A stretch of DNA of 34,749 nt, from positions 1-34,749 of the forward strand of contig NZ_BBJO01000067.1 in the NCBI RefSeq assembly GCF_000739575.1. Direction: 5' to 3'. Source of the DNA: Halobellus rufus (lineage in GTDB: Archaea > Halobacteriota > Halobacteria > Halobacteriales > Haloferacaceae). A model generated the notes under the pieces. The model had not been told where the DNA came from, searched no databases, and saw only the letters and a list, made by a program, of their open reading frames with translations. Below are positions 1 to 10,902 of the stretch, one piece after another. Position 1 is the stretch's first letter. Each line of letters opens with the position of its first letter. The translations under genes and the position numbers were made by a program.

Positions 1-27
1 GGTGTAGGGAGTGTTGTGGGTTGCTCG

Positions 28-48
28 GTCGAGCGTCGAGCGTCGAGC
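28..48. repeat. three tandem copies of a 7-base unit
   Basis: GTCGAGC is repeated three times without a break, downstream of the rRNA operon on its transcribed strand. This is a short simple repeat with no recognised function. It lies in the non-coding stretch at the window edge, and no tRNA can be folded from bases 1-67. Confidence 0.6.
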
Positions 49-67
49 GGTCGGGCGTTCGAAATGA

Positions 68-104
68 AGAGAGCCCACGAGACGCGCTGTCTCGTGGGCT
101 CTCT
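68..104 (-). terminator. perfect 16-bp hairpin after 5S rRNA, probable rRNA operon terminator or 3' processing signal
   Basis: Bases 68-83 are an exact reverse complement of 89-104, with a 5-base loop (84-88). The hairpin begins about 20 bases after the 5S 3' end on the transcribed strand and is followed there by TTCATTT, only weakly T-rich. Archaeal termination usually depends on T-runs rather than hairpins, so this may instead be an RNA-processing or stability element at the end of the operon. Confidence 0.5.
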
Positions 105-123
105 GATAGTATCGTTATGAGTG

Positions 124-245
124 GGTGGCGGCGAGTCCGTGTTCCCAGAGGATCGCTCACTCCAGTACTTGCGCACACGCTGGCAGGCTTAACTTCCGTG
201 TTCGGGATGGGTACGGGTGGATCCCTGCCGCTGTGGCCGCCGTAA
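124..245 (-). rRNA. rrf: 5S ribosomal RNA
   Basis: The minus strand starts TTACGGCGGCCACAG, contains the conserved CCCATCCCGAACACGG segment and ends CGCCGCCACC, so the terminal GGCGGC/GCCGCC helix closes. Its length of about 122 nt is that of haloarchaeal 5S rRNA. The 5' end is set by the start of the conserved molecule and agrees with the processing geometry of the tRNA-like fold just upstream. The 3' end could lie up to three bases further, near 121. It is the last gene of the rRNA operon, after 23S. Confidence 0.95.
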
Positions 246-310
246 TGCCGACTGATGGACTCGAACCATCTGTATCTTTCCATTCTGAAAGATACTGACC
301 GTCGTCGGTC
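246..310 (-). other. tRNA-like fold in the 23S-5S spacer, probable tRNase Z recognition element for 5S maturation
   Basis: Read on the transcribed strand, three adjacent hairpins occur in tRNA order. First is a D-arm-like GACC/GGTC (297-310). Second is a 9-bp anticodon-arm-like hairpin, GTATCTTTC/GAAAGATAC (272-295). Third is a perfect T-arm, GATGG-TTCGAGT-CCATC (254-270), with a 7-base loop. Seven bases (AGTCGGC) and a single A follow, and then the 5S begins. That is where tRNase Z would cut after a discriminator base. No full 7-bp acceptor is present; GTCGG could instead pair with CCGAC in the D-arm region. From memory, tRNase Z matures the 5S 5' end in Haloferax volcanii in vitro, so this is probably the same device. 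Confidence 0.7.
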
Positions 311-354
311 ATTTCCGACTTCTGATGATGTGGGCTTTCAGTACCATTGTTGTG

Positions 355-391
355 CACGCAATCCAGTTTCCGCCTGAACCCGTTCTCACAC
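355..391 (-). other. 3' half of the pre-23S processing stem
   Basis: Bases 374-391 are the exact reverse complement of 3444-3461 (18 bp), and 355-366 of 3469-3480 (12 bp). Between the helices lie GCGG (370-373) and a 3-base bulge AAA (367-369), facing ACGC and bulge CCA on the 5' half. This is the bulge-helix-bulge arrangement cut by the archaeal splicing endonuclease, here with one A-G mismatch at the end of the 4-bp core. Confidence 0.85.
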
Positions 392-452
392 TCGTGGGAA
401 CGTCGTGGTCGTTTTCACTTCCAGTTCAGTTGTCTGACGACACCATTCTCAA

Positions 453-3369
<2,917 letters not shown>

Positions 3370-3443
3370 TTGAGTGTCGTCTTCGTTCTGTCACTGTTGT
3401 GGTAGTGATCTGTGACGTCCACAGTTAGATCCGTTCTCACGCG

Positions 3444-3480
3444 GTGTGAGAACGGGTTCAGTGGGCGTCTGGATTGCGTG
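3444..3480 (-). other. 5' half of the pre-23S processing stem
   Basis: It pairs with 355-391 as an outer 12-bp helix, a bulge-helix-bulge core and an inner 18-bp helix. Bases 3446-3455 can also pair locally and perfectly with 3431-3440 (10 bp), so a local hairpin can compete with the long-range stem before the 3' half is transcribed. Confidence 0.85.
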
Positions 3481-3565
3481 CGTACAATGGTCGTCATTGA
3501 ACGTCCGGTGGCGTCCGGAGCGTCCGTCGAACCCTTCCCATCCGCGCTCTCGCGGGATGGTGCAT

Positions 3566-3607
3566 CAGTTCGTGTCCAATCCAGTCGAGTGGTTTGGATC
3601 ACTTAAG
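3566..3607 (-). promoter_or_regulatory. putative internal rRNA promoter in the 16S-23S spacer
   Basis: On the minus strand a TATA-like CTTAAGT (3601-3607) is followed about 26 bases later by CACGAAC, close to the start-site motif GCGAAC of the main rRNA promoter. Internal promoters in this spacer are known for halobacterial rRNA operons. The box lies in one arm of an imperfect hairpin (3597-3604 with 3634-3641), which may also be a processing structure. Confidence 0.5.
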
Positions 3608-3665
3608 GGGCTCGTTTCGGTGAGCGCCCTGTGAAGTGATCGCGTGCGTCGAGTGGATTGGGTGA

Positions 3666-3737
3666 TGGACCCGCTGGGATTTGAACCCAGGGCGTCCTCC
3701 TTGCAAAGGAGGTGCTCTACCGCTGAGCTACGGGCCC
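3666..3737 (-). tRNA. tRNA-Ala (anticodon UGC)
   Basis: It is 72 nt with a complete cloverleaf. The acceptor GGGCCCG pairs with CGGGTCC (one G-U), the anticodon loop is TTTGCAA with anticodon TGC, the T-loop is TTCAAAT and the discriminator is A. The CCA end is not encoded, because TCA follows. It sits in the 16S-23S spacer as usual in haloarchaea. The 5' end is only two bases from the end of the 16S processing stem. I see no intron. Confidence 0.98.
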
Positions 3738-3739
3738 GT

Positions 3740-3772
3740 GTTAGCCTTGGTGGTTCTTAGGTGCCTGTCTGG
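3740..3772 (-). other. 3' half of the pre-16S processing stem with bulge-helix-bulge
   Basis: Bases 3740-3756 are an exact reverse complement of 5433-5449 (17 bp). Next come a 3-base bulge TAA (3757-3759), the 4-bp helix CACC (3760-3763) and a 9-bp helix (3764-3772) pairing with 5417-5425. The 4-bp core with two 3-base bulges on opposite strands is the canonical substrate of archaeal EndA. Imperfect pairing continues inward to about 3800. Confidence 0.9.
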
Positions 3773-3843
3773 CGTTCTGTTCCGTGAACGGTCCGCGCGA
3801 TGAGTGAAAGTGAGCCAGGCGCGACGGCCTGGTCTCGGTCTGT

Positions 3844-5316
<1,473 letters not shown>

Positions 5317-5320
5317 GGGT

Positions 5321-5373
5321 TCCTCCCGTGTGTGGGAGGAGGGTGGCGGGATTTCTCTTCCGAGTGGAAGAGA
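5321..5373 (-). other. two hairpins in the 16S leader
   Basis: TCCTCCC (5321-5327) pairs with 5334-5340 (7 bp), and TCTCTTCC (5354-5361) pairs with 5366-5373 (8 bp, 4-base loop). They lie between the processing stem and the mature 16S 5' end, so they are discarded after maturation. They may help fold the precursor. Confidence 0.6.
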
Positions 5374-5416
5374 GATCACCAATCATTGCGTGGTCCGTTC
5401 AGTGGTTCAGTAGACA

Positions 5417-5449
5417 CCAGACAGGTGTCACCGAACCACCAAGGCTAAC
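5417..5449 (-). other. 5' half of the pre-16S processing stem with bulge-helix-bulge
   Basis: It pairs with 3740-3772. The order is a 17-bp helix (5433-5449), the 4-bp helix GGTG (5429-5432), a 3-base bulge ACA (5426-5428) and a 9-bp helix (5417-5425). Cutting in both bulges would release the pre-16S together with the mature region. Confidence 0.9.
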
Positions 5450-5613
5450 ATCAGATCCCATCTGTACGGCGGACCGCAGGGGTGGAATCCTCATCTCTTG
5501 CGGACATAAGCGTACGTCGGATGGAGCCATAAAGGCACCGGTCCGCGTCGCCTGCCGACCGAAGTCGGCGTGTCCGAGTGGGCGCGGGGTTGAACCGCAC
5601 CCAGTCGCGGTGT

Positions 5614-5660
5614 GTCGTTCGCATTCATCCGAAACCGACTCGAACACTTAAGCCCGTCGT
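5614..5660 (-). promoter_or_regulatory. rRNA promoter P1
   Basis: On the minus strand CGACGGG is followed by a TATA-like CTTAAGT (5646-5652). About 23 bases later comes TGCGAACG (5616-5623), the start-site motif of halobacterial rRNA promoters. It lies about 300 bases upstream of mature 16S and just outside the processing stem. Confidence 0.75.
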
Positions 5661-5744
5661 ATCGCCCTCGGCCCGAGAACGGGACGAGGGCGGACGGGGG
5701 TTCGAGGTGTTCCGTCGTAGATCCCGTCCGGGGCGTCCCGGGCG

Positions 5745-5795
5745 GGCTTCCGCGTATTTCTACGAATGCCGGGGTAACATAAAAGGCCGTCGAAC
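5745..5795 (-). promoter_or_regulatory. rRNA promoter P2, upstream tandem copy
   Basis: TTCGACGGC is followed by the TATA-like TTTTATGT (5777-5784). The arrangement matches the remembered halobacterial rRNA consensus and shares CGACGG with P1. Start is expected near 5755. Tandem promoters are usual for these operons. A third, weaker AT-rich candidate (TCATTTTTGTC, about 5833-5843) lacks CGACGG. I see nothing else between about 5860 and 6140. Confidence 0.7.
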
Positions 5796-6140
5796 CGTCC
5801 CCGCCTCGTTATGCGATTTCACACCGAGGCCAGACAAAAATGAACGAGGGTCGCTAGTCCCAAGCCGGATCGACGAGCAGCCGACACGCTCGTCAGGAAC
5901 GAGGGCGGACGCGTCGCTCAGTCATCGGGTAACGCCACGAAGTCGTGTTGCGCGGTCGGAGGCCGACACGTCATCCCTCGCGTGTCGCGTCCGGTCAGGT
6001 CGGGTGGTAACCGCGCGGACGTACGTCGTCCCGGTACGCGGAAAGTGATATCGGAACCGACTGAGAAGAGAGAACGGCAATCGAGATGCGAAGCGCGGCC
6101 CTACTCGAACGGAGGGCTGCCGCCTCGCGCGGGGAGTGAG

Positions 6141-6473
6141 TTATTTATCGATGTGTTCGATGCCCTGCTTCGCTACGTTTCCTCTGGTCACTTCCGACAC
6201 CTCGTTCTGCTGCATCCAGCCGGGCTTGTCGTTCGGAGCGGTGTCGCGCCACGCCCACGCATCGTACACGTGTACGCGGTCGGTCCCCCGTTCGAGCAGG
6301 CGGATCTCGGTCGGATCCGCCTTCGCCTCGTCTTCCGACTCGTAGGACTCGTACCCTTCGAGCCGACGGGCGGCTTTGAGTGCCGCCTGACGCGGCATCC
6401 GTCCGGTGAACTGTTTGGTCTTTTCGCCGTCCTCGAGCATCACGAAGTTCCGTTTGCCGTCCTCTCGTACCAT
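6141..6473 (-). CDS. non-histone chromosomal protein MC1
   Basis: This 110-residue protein matches the archaeal MC1 family (about 90-110 residues). These are monomeric, basic-patch proteins that bind and sharply bend DNA and help compact the chromosome. Recognisable family segments are RNFVMLEDG near the start, FTGRMPRQAALKAARR (residues about 23-38), IRLLERGTDRVHVYDAW (about 57-73) and PGWMQ. The haloarchaeal version here is more acidic than the methanogen one. ATG is chosen because GAGGT lies about eight bases upstream and a TATA box sits at 6512-6522. It points the same way as the rRNA operon, ending about 350 bases before promoter P2. The shared location may be coincidental. Confidence 0.92.
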   Translation of the reverse strand: MVREDGKRNFVMLEDGEKTKQFTGRMPRQAALKAARRLEGYESYESEDEAKADPTEIRLLERGTDRVHVYDAWAWRDTAPNDKPGWMQQNEVSEVTRGNVAKQGIEHIDK

Positions 6474-6481
6474 CGATATGT

Positions 6482-6523
6482 ACCTCTATGCGAAGGATAC
6501 ACACAGTCTGGCATAAATATATC
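6482..6523 (-). promoter_or_regulatory. promoter and Shine-Dalgarno of the MC1 gene
   Basis: A strong TATA element, ATATATTTATG (6512-6522), predicts a start near 6490. AGAGGT (6482-6487) forms a ribosome-binding site. Having both is unusual in this mostly leaderless window. The rest of the 6474-6829 gap shows no gene. Confidence 0.65.
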
Positions 6524-6784
6524 GGCAAAAATCGACTGCAGCGCCGGGGTCGGGGGGTGGATCGGGCGAACGACGCCCCCACAGAAGCGTTTGCGAGTCG
6601 TCACCCGACCGCACGACGAGGTCGGAGGAAGACTCAGTCGCAAACGACTGCGGCCCGCGGGCGCGCGGAACGTAAGCCCCGCCGACGGTGATTCGTGTCC
6701 GTCAGCCGAGCACGAGTGCGAATATTGCCGTCGGACCGACGTCAACGTCAGCGATTCGGGAGGAATCGAAGCAAAGCGTAAACA

Positions 6785-6793
6785 ACACTTATG
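6785..6793 (+). promoter_or_regulatory. promoter of the small AbrB-like gene
   Basis: ACTTATG (6787-6793) preceded by AAACAAC looks like a TATA box with upstream A-rich BRE. It predicts a start near 6815, about 15 bases before the ATG. Confidence 0.5.
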
Positions 6794-6829
6794 TATGTGC
6801 TGTGGCGAACCAACGGCTAGACAGCTCCG

Positions 6830-7027
6830 ATGGTTCGGAAAAAGAAGCTCAGCCCGAGTGGCGCGAAAGACGAGGACGGCGAGTACCACAACGTACACGT
6901 CAACCTTCACGAAGACGAACTCGCCGTAGCCGGGATGGAGATCGGCGACGAGGTGTTCGTTCGGGTCCGAGACGGCAAGATCATCATCCAGAAGGCGGAC
7001 CCGGACGCCGTCGAACACGACTTCTGA
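6830..7027 (+). CDS. small AbrB/SpoVT-like protein
   Basis: This is a 65-residue protein. After a basic head (MVRKKKLSPSG) it has the alternating beta pattern of a swapped-hairpin AbrB/MazE/SpoVT fold: HVNLHEDEL, then AGMEIGDEVFVRV and DGKIIIQKAD (residues about 23-58). Proteins with this fold dimerise and often bind DNA as transition regulators or antitoxins, but no toxin gene is adjacent. The gene ends 75 bases before pyrD on the same strand, so co-transcription is possible. I recognise the fold pattern, not a specific function. The assignment rests on one short domain and is moderate. Confidence 0.7.
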   Translation: MVRKKKLSPSGAKDEDGEYHNVHVNLHEDELAVAGMEIGDEVFVRVRDGKIIIQKADPDAVEHDF

Positions 7028-7102
7028 GCACGCGATGATCCGAGGAACTGACCGCTCGGCACCGACCCGCCGGACGAGCCACACCCCGCCCGAGAGCCCC
7101 CC

Positions 7103-8164
7103 GTGATCCGCGCGGCCTACCGCGCGGTCCGGCCGCTGCTGTTCTCGCTGCCCGCCGAGACCGCCCACGGCGCGGTCCACCGCGGACTGCGCGCGGTCCA
7201 ACACACGCCGATCGAGGACCGCCTCCGCGACAGCCTCGTCGTCGACGACGACAGACTCGCCGTCGACGCCTTCGGGCAGTCCTTCTCGAACCCCATCGGC
7301 GTCGCCGCCGGATTCGACAAGAACGCCGAACTTCCCTCGGTCCTCGGCGCGCTCGGCTTCGGCCACGTCGAGGTCGGCGGCGTCACCGCGCACCCGCAGC
7401 CGGGCAACCCGCGCCCGCGGATGTTCCGACTCGTCGAAGACCGGGCCATCGTCAACCGGATGGGGCTCAACAACGAGGGCGCGGCGGCCGTCGGCGAGCG
7501 CCTCCGGACGAGCCCCGACCCGGGGATCCCCGTCGGCGTCAACGTCGCGCTCTCGGAGGCGACCGACGCCGAAGACGCGCCCGCTGACTACCGCGACACC
7601 TACGAGCACGTCGCCGACGTCGCCGACTACCTCGCGGTCAACGTCTCCTGTCCCAACAGCGAGGGGATGCGCGAACTCCAGAACCGCGACTCCCTGGAGG
7701 CGATCCTCGGCGAACTGGTCGACGCCGGAGCCGACCCCCTCCTCGTGAAGCTCTCGCCGGACCTCCCGGAGCCCGCGGTCGAGGACGCCCTCGCCGTCGT
7801 CGACGACTTCGACCTCGACGGCGTCATCGCGACCAACACGACGACGGACCGGCCCGACGGCCTCCGCAGTCCGAAACGAGCCGAGAAGGGCGGCCTCTCC
7901 GGAAAGCCGATCGAGGGCCGCGCGACCGAGATGGTCCGCTTCGTCGCCGAGCGGACGGACGTCCCCGTCGTCGGCGTCGGCGGGGTGTCGGACGCCGCCG
8001 GCGCGTACGCGAAGATCCGCGCGGGCGCGAGTCTCGTCCAGTTGTACACCGGTCTCGTCTACGAGGGACCGACGCTCGCGCGCGACGTCAACCGAGGACT
8101 GCTCGAACTGCTCGAAGAAGACGGCTTCCGAAGCGTCGAGGACGCCGTCGGCGCGGACCTCTGA
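7103..8164 (+). CDS. pyrD: dihydroorotate dehydrogenase, quinone-type (class 2)
   Basis: PyrD oxidises dihydroorotate to orotate in pyrimidine synthesis, passing electrons through FMN to membrane quinone. At 353 residues with an N-terminal helical extension (residues 1-40, like the quinone tunnel of class 2 enzymes) it fits that class. FMN/substrate segments are seen: NPIGVAAGFDKN (63-74), RMGLNNEG (119-126), NVSCPN (180-185), VKLSPDL, and GGVSDAAGAYAKIRAGA near the end. The base position is Cys183, whereas class 2 enzymes usually have Ser there. GTG at 7103 is chosen because the N-terminus then aligns with E. coli PyrD. It converges with valS. Confidence 0.92.
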   Translation: MIRAAYRAVRPLLFSLPAETAHGAVHRGLRAVQHTPIEDRLRDSLVVDDDRLAVDAFGQSFSNPIGVAAGFDKNAELPSVLGALGFGHVEVGGVTAHPQPGNPRPRMFRLVEDRAIVNRMGLNNEGAAAVGERLRTSPDPGIPVGVNVALSEATDAEDAPADYRDTYEHVADVADYLAVNVSCPNSEGMRELQNRDSLEAILGELVDAGADPLLVKLSPDLPEPAVEDALAVVDDFDLDGVIATNTTTDRPDGLRSPKRAEKGGLSGKPIEGRATEMVRFVAERTDVPVVGVGGVSDAAGAYAKIRAGASLVQLYTGLVYEGPTLARDVNRGLLELLEEDGFRSVEDAVGADL

Positions 8165-8191
8165 CGCGAAAACGGCCGAAAAGAGCGACGC
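8165..8191 (-). terminator. T-rich terminator of valS
   Basis: Downstream of the valS stop the minus strand reads CTCTTTTCGGCCGTTTTCG, two T4 runs. This fits the archaeal U-tract type of termination. It lies in the 27-base gap between convergent pyrD and valS. Confidence 0.45.
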
Positions 8192-10828
8192 TCAGTCGTC
8201 GCGGTGGACGATCACGATCGCGTCGTCGGCTTCGAGCATCTCGCCCTCGCCGACGTACTGCCGCTCCTCTTCGATCTCGAACATCTCCGGCTCCAACTCG
8301 ACGCCCGCGACGTGGAGTTCCCCGTCGACGGTCTCGTAGTCGCCCTCCGCGAGCGCGGCCTCGATCTCCGAGACCTGACTGCCGAACTCCGGACCGACCA
8401 GCGAGTAATCGAGGTCGACGCCGGTGACGACCGACTCGATCGCCGGGCGTTCCGCGAGCGTGTCGAGTTCGCGGACGTGCATCACGCTGGAGATGTCGTC
8501 CTCGAACCCGGAGACGTCGCCCCAGACGTCGACGCGGTCGAGTTCGGCGTTCATCGAGAGCTGTTCGTCGCTCTTGTACTTCCGCAGCGCGCCCACGACG
8601 GCCATCGCCGTCTCGCCGGCGTCGACGTCGGCCTCGACGCCGAGCGGTTCGGGCCACCCGCTCGTGTGGACGCTCTCGCGTTCCCCGTGCATATCGTGCC
8701 AGAGCTCCTCGGTCGCGTGCGCGAGGATCGGCGAGAAGAGCTTCAGGAACCGGCGGTGCGCGACGTCGAGCGTGTACGCCGCCGAGGCGTCGCCGTCGTT
8801 CTCGCGGACGCGCTGCTTGGCTATCTCGAGGTAGTCGTCGCAGAACGTGTGCCAGAAGAACCCGCGGAGGCCGTCCCGGGCCTTCGAGAACTCGCGGCGC
8901 TCGAACAGGTCGGTGACGCGCTCGATCTCCTGATCCAGTTCCGCGAGCAGCCAGCGGTCCAGTTGCGTGAGGTCGTCGTGGTCGAACTCCGCGGGCGCGT
9001 CCTCGGTCAGGCTCTCGACGAGCTTCGAGGCGTTCCAGAGCTTCCGGAGGAGCTTCTCGCCCGCGCGGAGGCCCTTCTCCGAGTACGGGAGGTCGTCGCC
9101 GACGGCCGATCCGGCGGCCCAGTAGCGCGCGGCGTCGACGGGGAACTTCGAGACGACCTCGTCCGGCGAGACGACGTTGCCCTTCGATTTCGACATCTTT
9201 TCCCTATTTTCGTCGAGCACCATCCCGTTGATCATCACGCTGTCGAACGGCACCTCGCCGGTGTGCTCGTAGCACTTGACGACCGTGTGGAACAGCCAGA
9301 ATGAGATGATGTCGTGACCCTGCGGGCGGAGGTCGAACTGGTAGAGTTCGGGGTTCTCGAAGGAGTATCCGTCTTCTTCGTCCCAGTCCCAGCCCGCGTT
9401 GATGAGCGGCGTGAGAGAGGAGGTCGCCCACGTGTCGAAGACGTCGTTCTCGGGTTCGAACTCGTCGTGGCCGCACTCGGGGCAGGCGTCGACCGGCGGC
9501 TCGTCGCTCAGGGGGTCGACCGGGAGCGACTCCTTCTCCGCGAGCACGACGTGCTCGCAGTCGGCGCAGTACCAGACCGGGAACGGGATGCCCGAGGAGC
9601 GCTGCCGGGAGATGGCCCAGTCCCACTGGAGCCCCTCGATCCAGTTCTTGTATCTGGTGAACATCTTCTCGGGGTACCAGTCCATCTCGCGACCGGCCTG
9701 CAGGTACTCCTCGCGCTTGTCGAGCAGTTCGATGTACCACTGGTCCTTCACGAGGAACTCGACGCTCGTCCCGCAGCGCTCGTGGACGTTCACCGTGTGC
9801 GTGATCGACCGGCGGTCCAGCAGCGCGCCCGCCTCGTCGAGGTCCTCGACGATCGCCTCGCGGGCCTCCTCGGACGACAGCCCCGCGTACTCGCCGGCGA
9901 CGTCGGTCAGCGTACCCGACTCGTCGATGGCGATCCGGAGGTCGAGATCGTGCGCCTGGTACCACTCGATGTCGGTCTGGTCGCCGAACGTACAGCACAT
10001 CACGATCCCCGAGCCGGTCTCCATATCGACCCGCTCGTCCGCGATGATCGGGACCTCCTGATCGAACAGCGGGATCCGCGCGGTCTCGCCGACGAGGTAC
10101 TGGTTCTCGTCGTCGTCGGGGTGGACGAAGACGGCGACGCAGGCGGGCAGAAGCTCGGGGCGGGTCGTCGAGATGGTGAACGTCTCGCCGTCCGCGACGT
10201 CGGGGTTCTCGCTCTCGACGACCTCGAAGGCGATGTCGTGGAAATGACTCGGCTGTTCGTCGTCCTCGGTCTCGACCTGCGAGATCGCCGTCTCGCACTC
10301 GGGGCACCAGATCGCCGGCGCGCGCTGGCGGTACTCGCGGCCCTGCTCGTAGAGGTCGATGAAGGAGAGCTGTGAGATCCGCTGGACCTCCGGGGAGATC
10401 GTCTGATACGTCTGCTCCCAGTCGATCGAGATGCCGAGGCTCTGCATCTTCTCGGTGAACTCCGCCTCGTACTGCTGGCAGACCTCCCGAGTCATCCGCT
10501 GGAACTCGCGGCGCTCGTAGTCCTGGTGGCGCACGTCGAGTTCCTCTTCTGCCAATCGCTCGGAGGCGATGCCGTTGTCGTCGTAGCCGAACGGGAAGTA
10601 GACGTCCTTTCCGCGCATCCGGTTGAACCGAGCGACGAAGTCCTGCAGCGTGAAGCCGTAGACGTGGCCCCAGTGCAGGCTTCCCGATACCGTCGGCGGC
10701 GGGGAGTCGATCGAGAAGGCGGTGTCGGGGTCGTCCGCGCTCCCCTCGTAGGCGTAGGTCTCGTCGTCGACCCACCGCTCTTGCCACTTCTGCTCGACGG
10801 TTTCGGGGTCGTATTCTCCGCTCGGCAT
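8192..10828 (-). CDS. valS: valine--tRNA ligase
   Basis: This class I synthetase of 878 residues charges tRNA-Val. The HIGH-type motif is HWGH (residues 52-55) in PPPTVSGSLHWGH, which marks archaeal ValS. KMSKS is at 544-548. The editing (CP1) domain lies between, with TTRPELLPACVAV near 230-245. Two zinc-like knuckles, CPEC and CxxC pairs, are seen around 180 and 430-460. The C-terminal part is the helical anticodon-binding domain. Length matches archaeal ValS and there are no breaks. The ATG follows a CTTAAC box (about 10855-10865) by some 30 bases, suggesting a nearly leaderless mRNA. It is followed on the opposite strand by pyrD. Confidence 0.97.
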   Translation of the reverse strand: MPSGEYDPETVEQKWQERWVDDETYAYEGSADDPDTAFSIDSPPPTVSGSLHWGHVYGFTLQDFVARFNRMRGKDVYFPFGYDDNGIASERLAEEELDVRHQDYERREFQRMTREVCQQYEAEFTEKMQSLGISIDWEQTYQTISPEVQRISQLSFIDLYEQGREYRQRAPAIWCPECETAISQVETEDDEQPSHFHDIAFEVVESENPDVADGETFTISTTRPELLPACVAVFVHPDDDENQYLVGETARIPLFDQEVPIIADERVDMETGSGIVMCCTFGDQTDIEWYQAHDLDLRIAIDESGTLTDVAGEYAGLSSEEAREAIVEDLDEAGALLDRRSITHTVNVHERCGTSVEFLVKDQWYIELLDKREEYLQAGREMDWYPEKMFTRYKNWIEGLQWDWAISRQRSSGIPFPVWYCADCEHVVLAEKESLPVDPLSDEPPVDACPECGHDEFEPENDVFDTWATSSLTPLINAGWDWDEEDGYSFENPELYQFDLRPQGHDIISFWLFHTVVKCYEHTGEVPFDSVMINGMVLDENREKMSKSKGNVVSPDEVVSKFPVDAARYWAAGSAVGDDLPYSEKGLRAGEKLLRKLWNASKLVESLTEDAPAEFDHDDLTQLDRWLLAELDQEIERVTDLFERREFSKARDGLRGFFWHTFCDDYLEIAKQRVRENDGDASAAYTLDVAHRRFLKLFSPILAHATEELWHDMHGERESVHTSGWPEPLGVEADVDAGETAMAVVGALRKYKSDEQLSMNAELDRVDVWGDVSGFEDDISSVMHVRELDTLAERPAIESVVTGVDLDYSLVGPEFGSQVSEIEAALAEGDYETVDGELHVAGVELEPEMFEIEEERQYVGEGEMLEADDAIVIVHRDD

Positions 10829-10854
10829 TCTCGGGCGAAAATACCGGCGGGAGG

Positions 10855-10890
10855 GCTGTTAAGTCACTCGATTACCCGGACGGCCGAAAA
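10855..10890 (-). promoter_or_regulatory. valS promoter overlapping the pheT terminator region
   Basis: GACTTAAC near 10858-10865 is a plausible TATA box for valS. A T4 run at 10887-10890 just after the pheT stop may terminate pheT. The 74-base gap holds both. Confidence 0.4.
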
Positions 10891-10902
10891 GGCGAGGGGG
10901 GC

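Noticed and set aside
5816..5865. A third rRNA promoter
   Set aside because: TCATTTTTGTC is AT-rich at a plausible spacing but lacks the CGACGG element shared by P1 and P2. It is kept only as a weak candidate.
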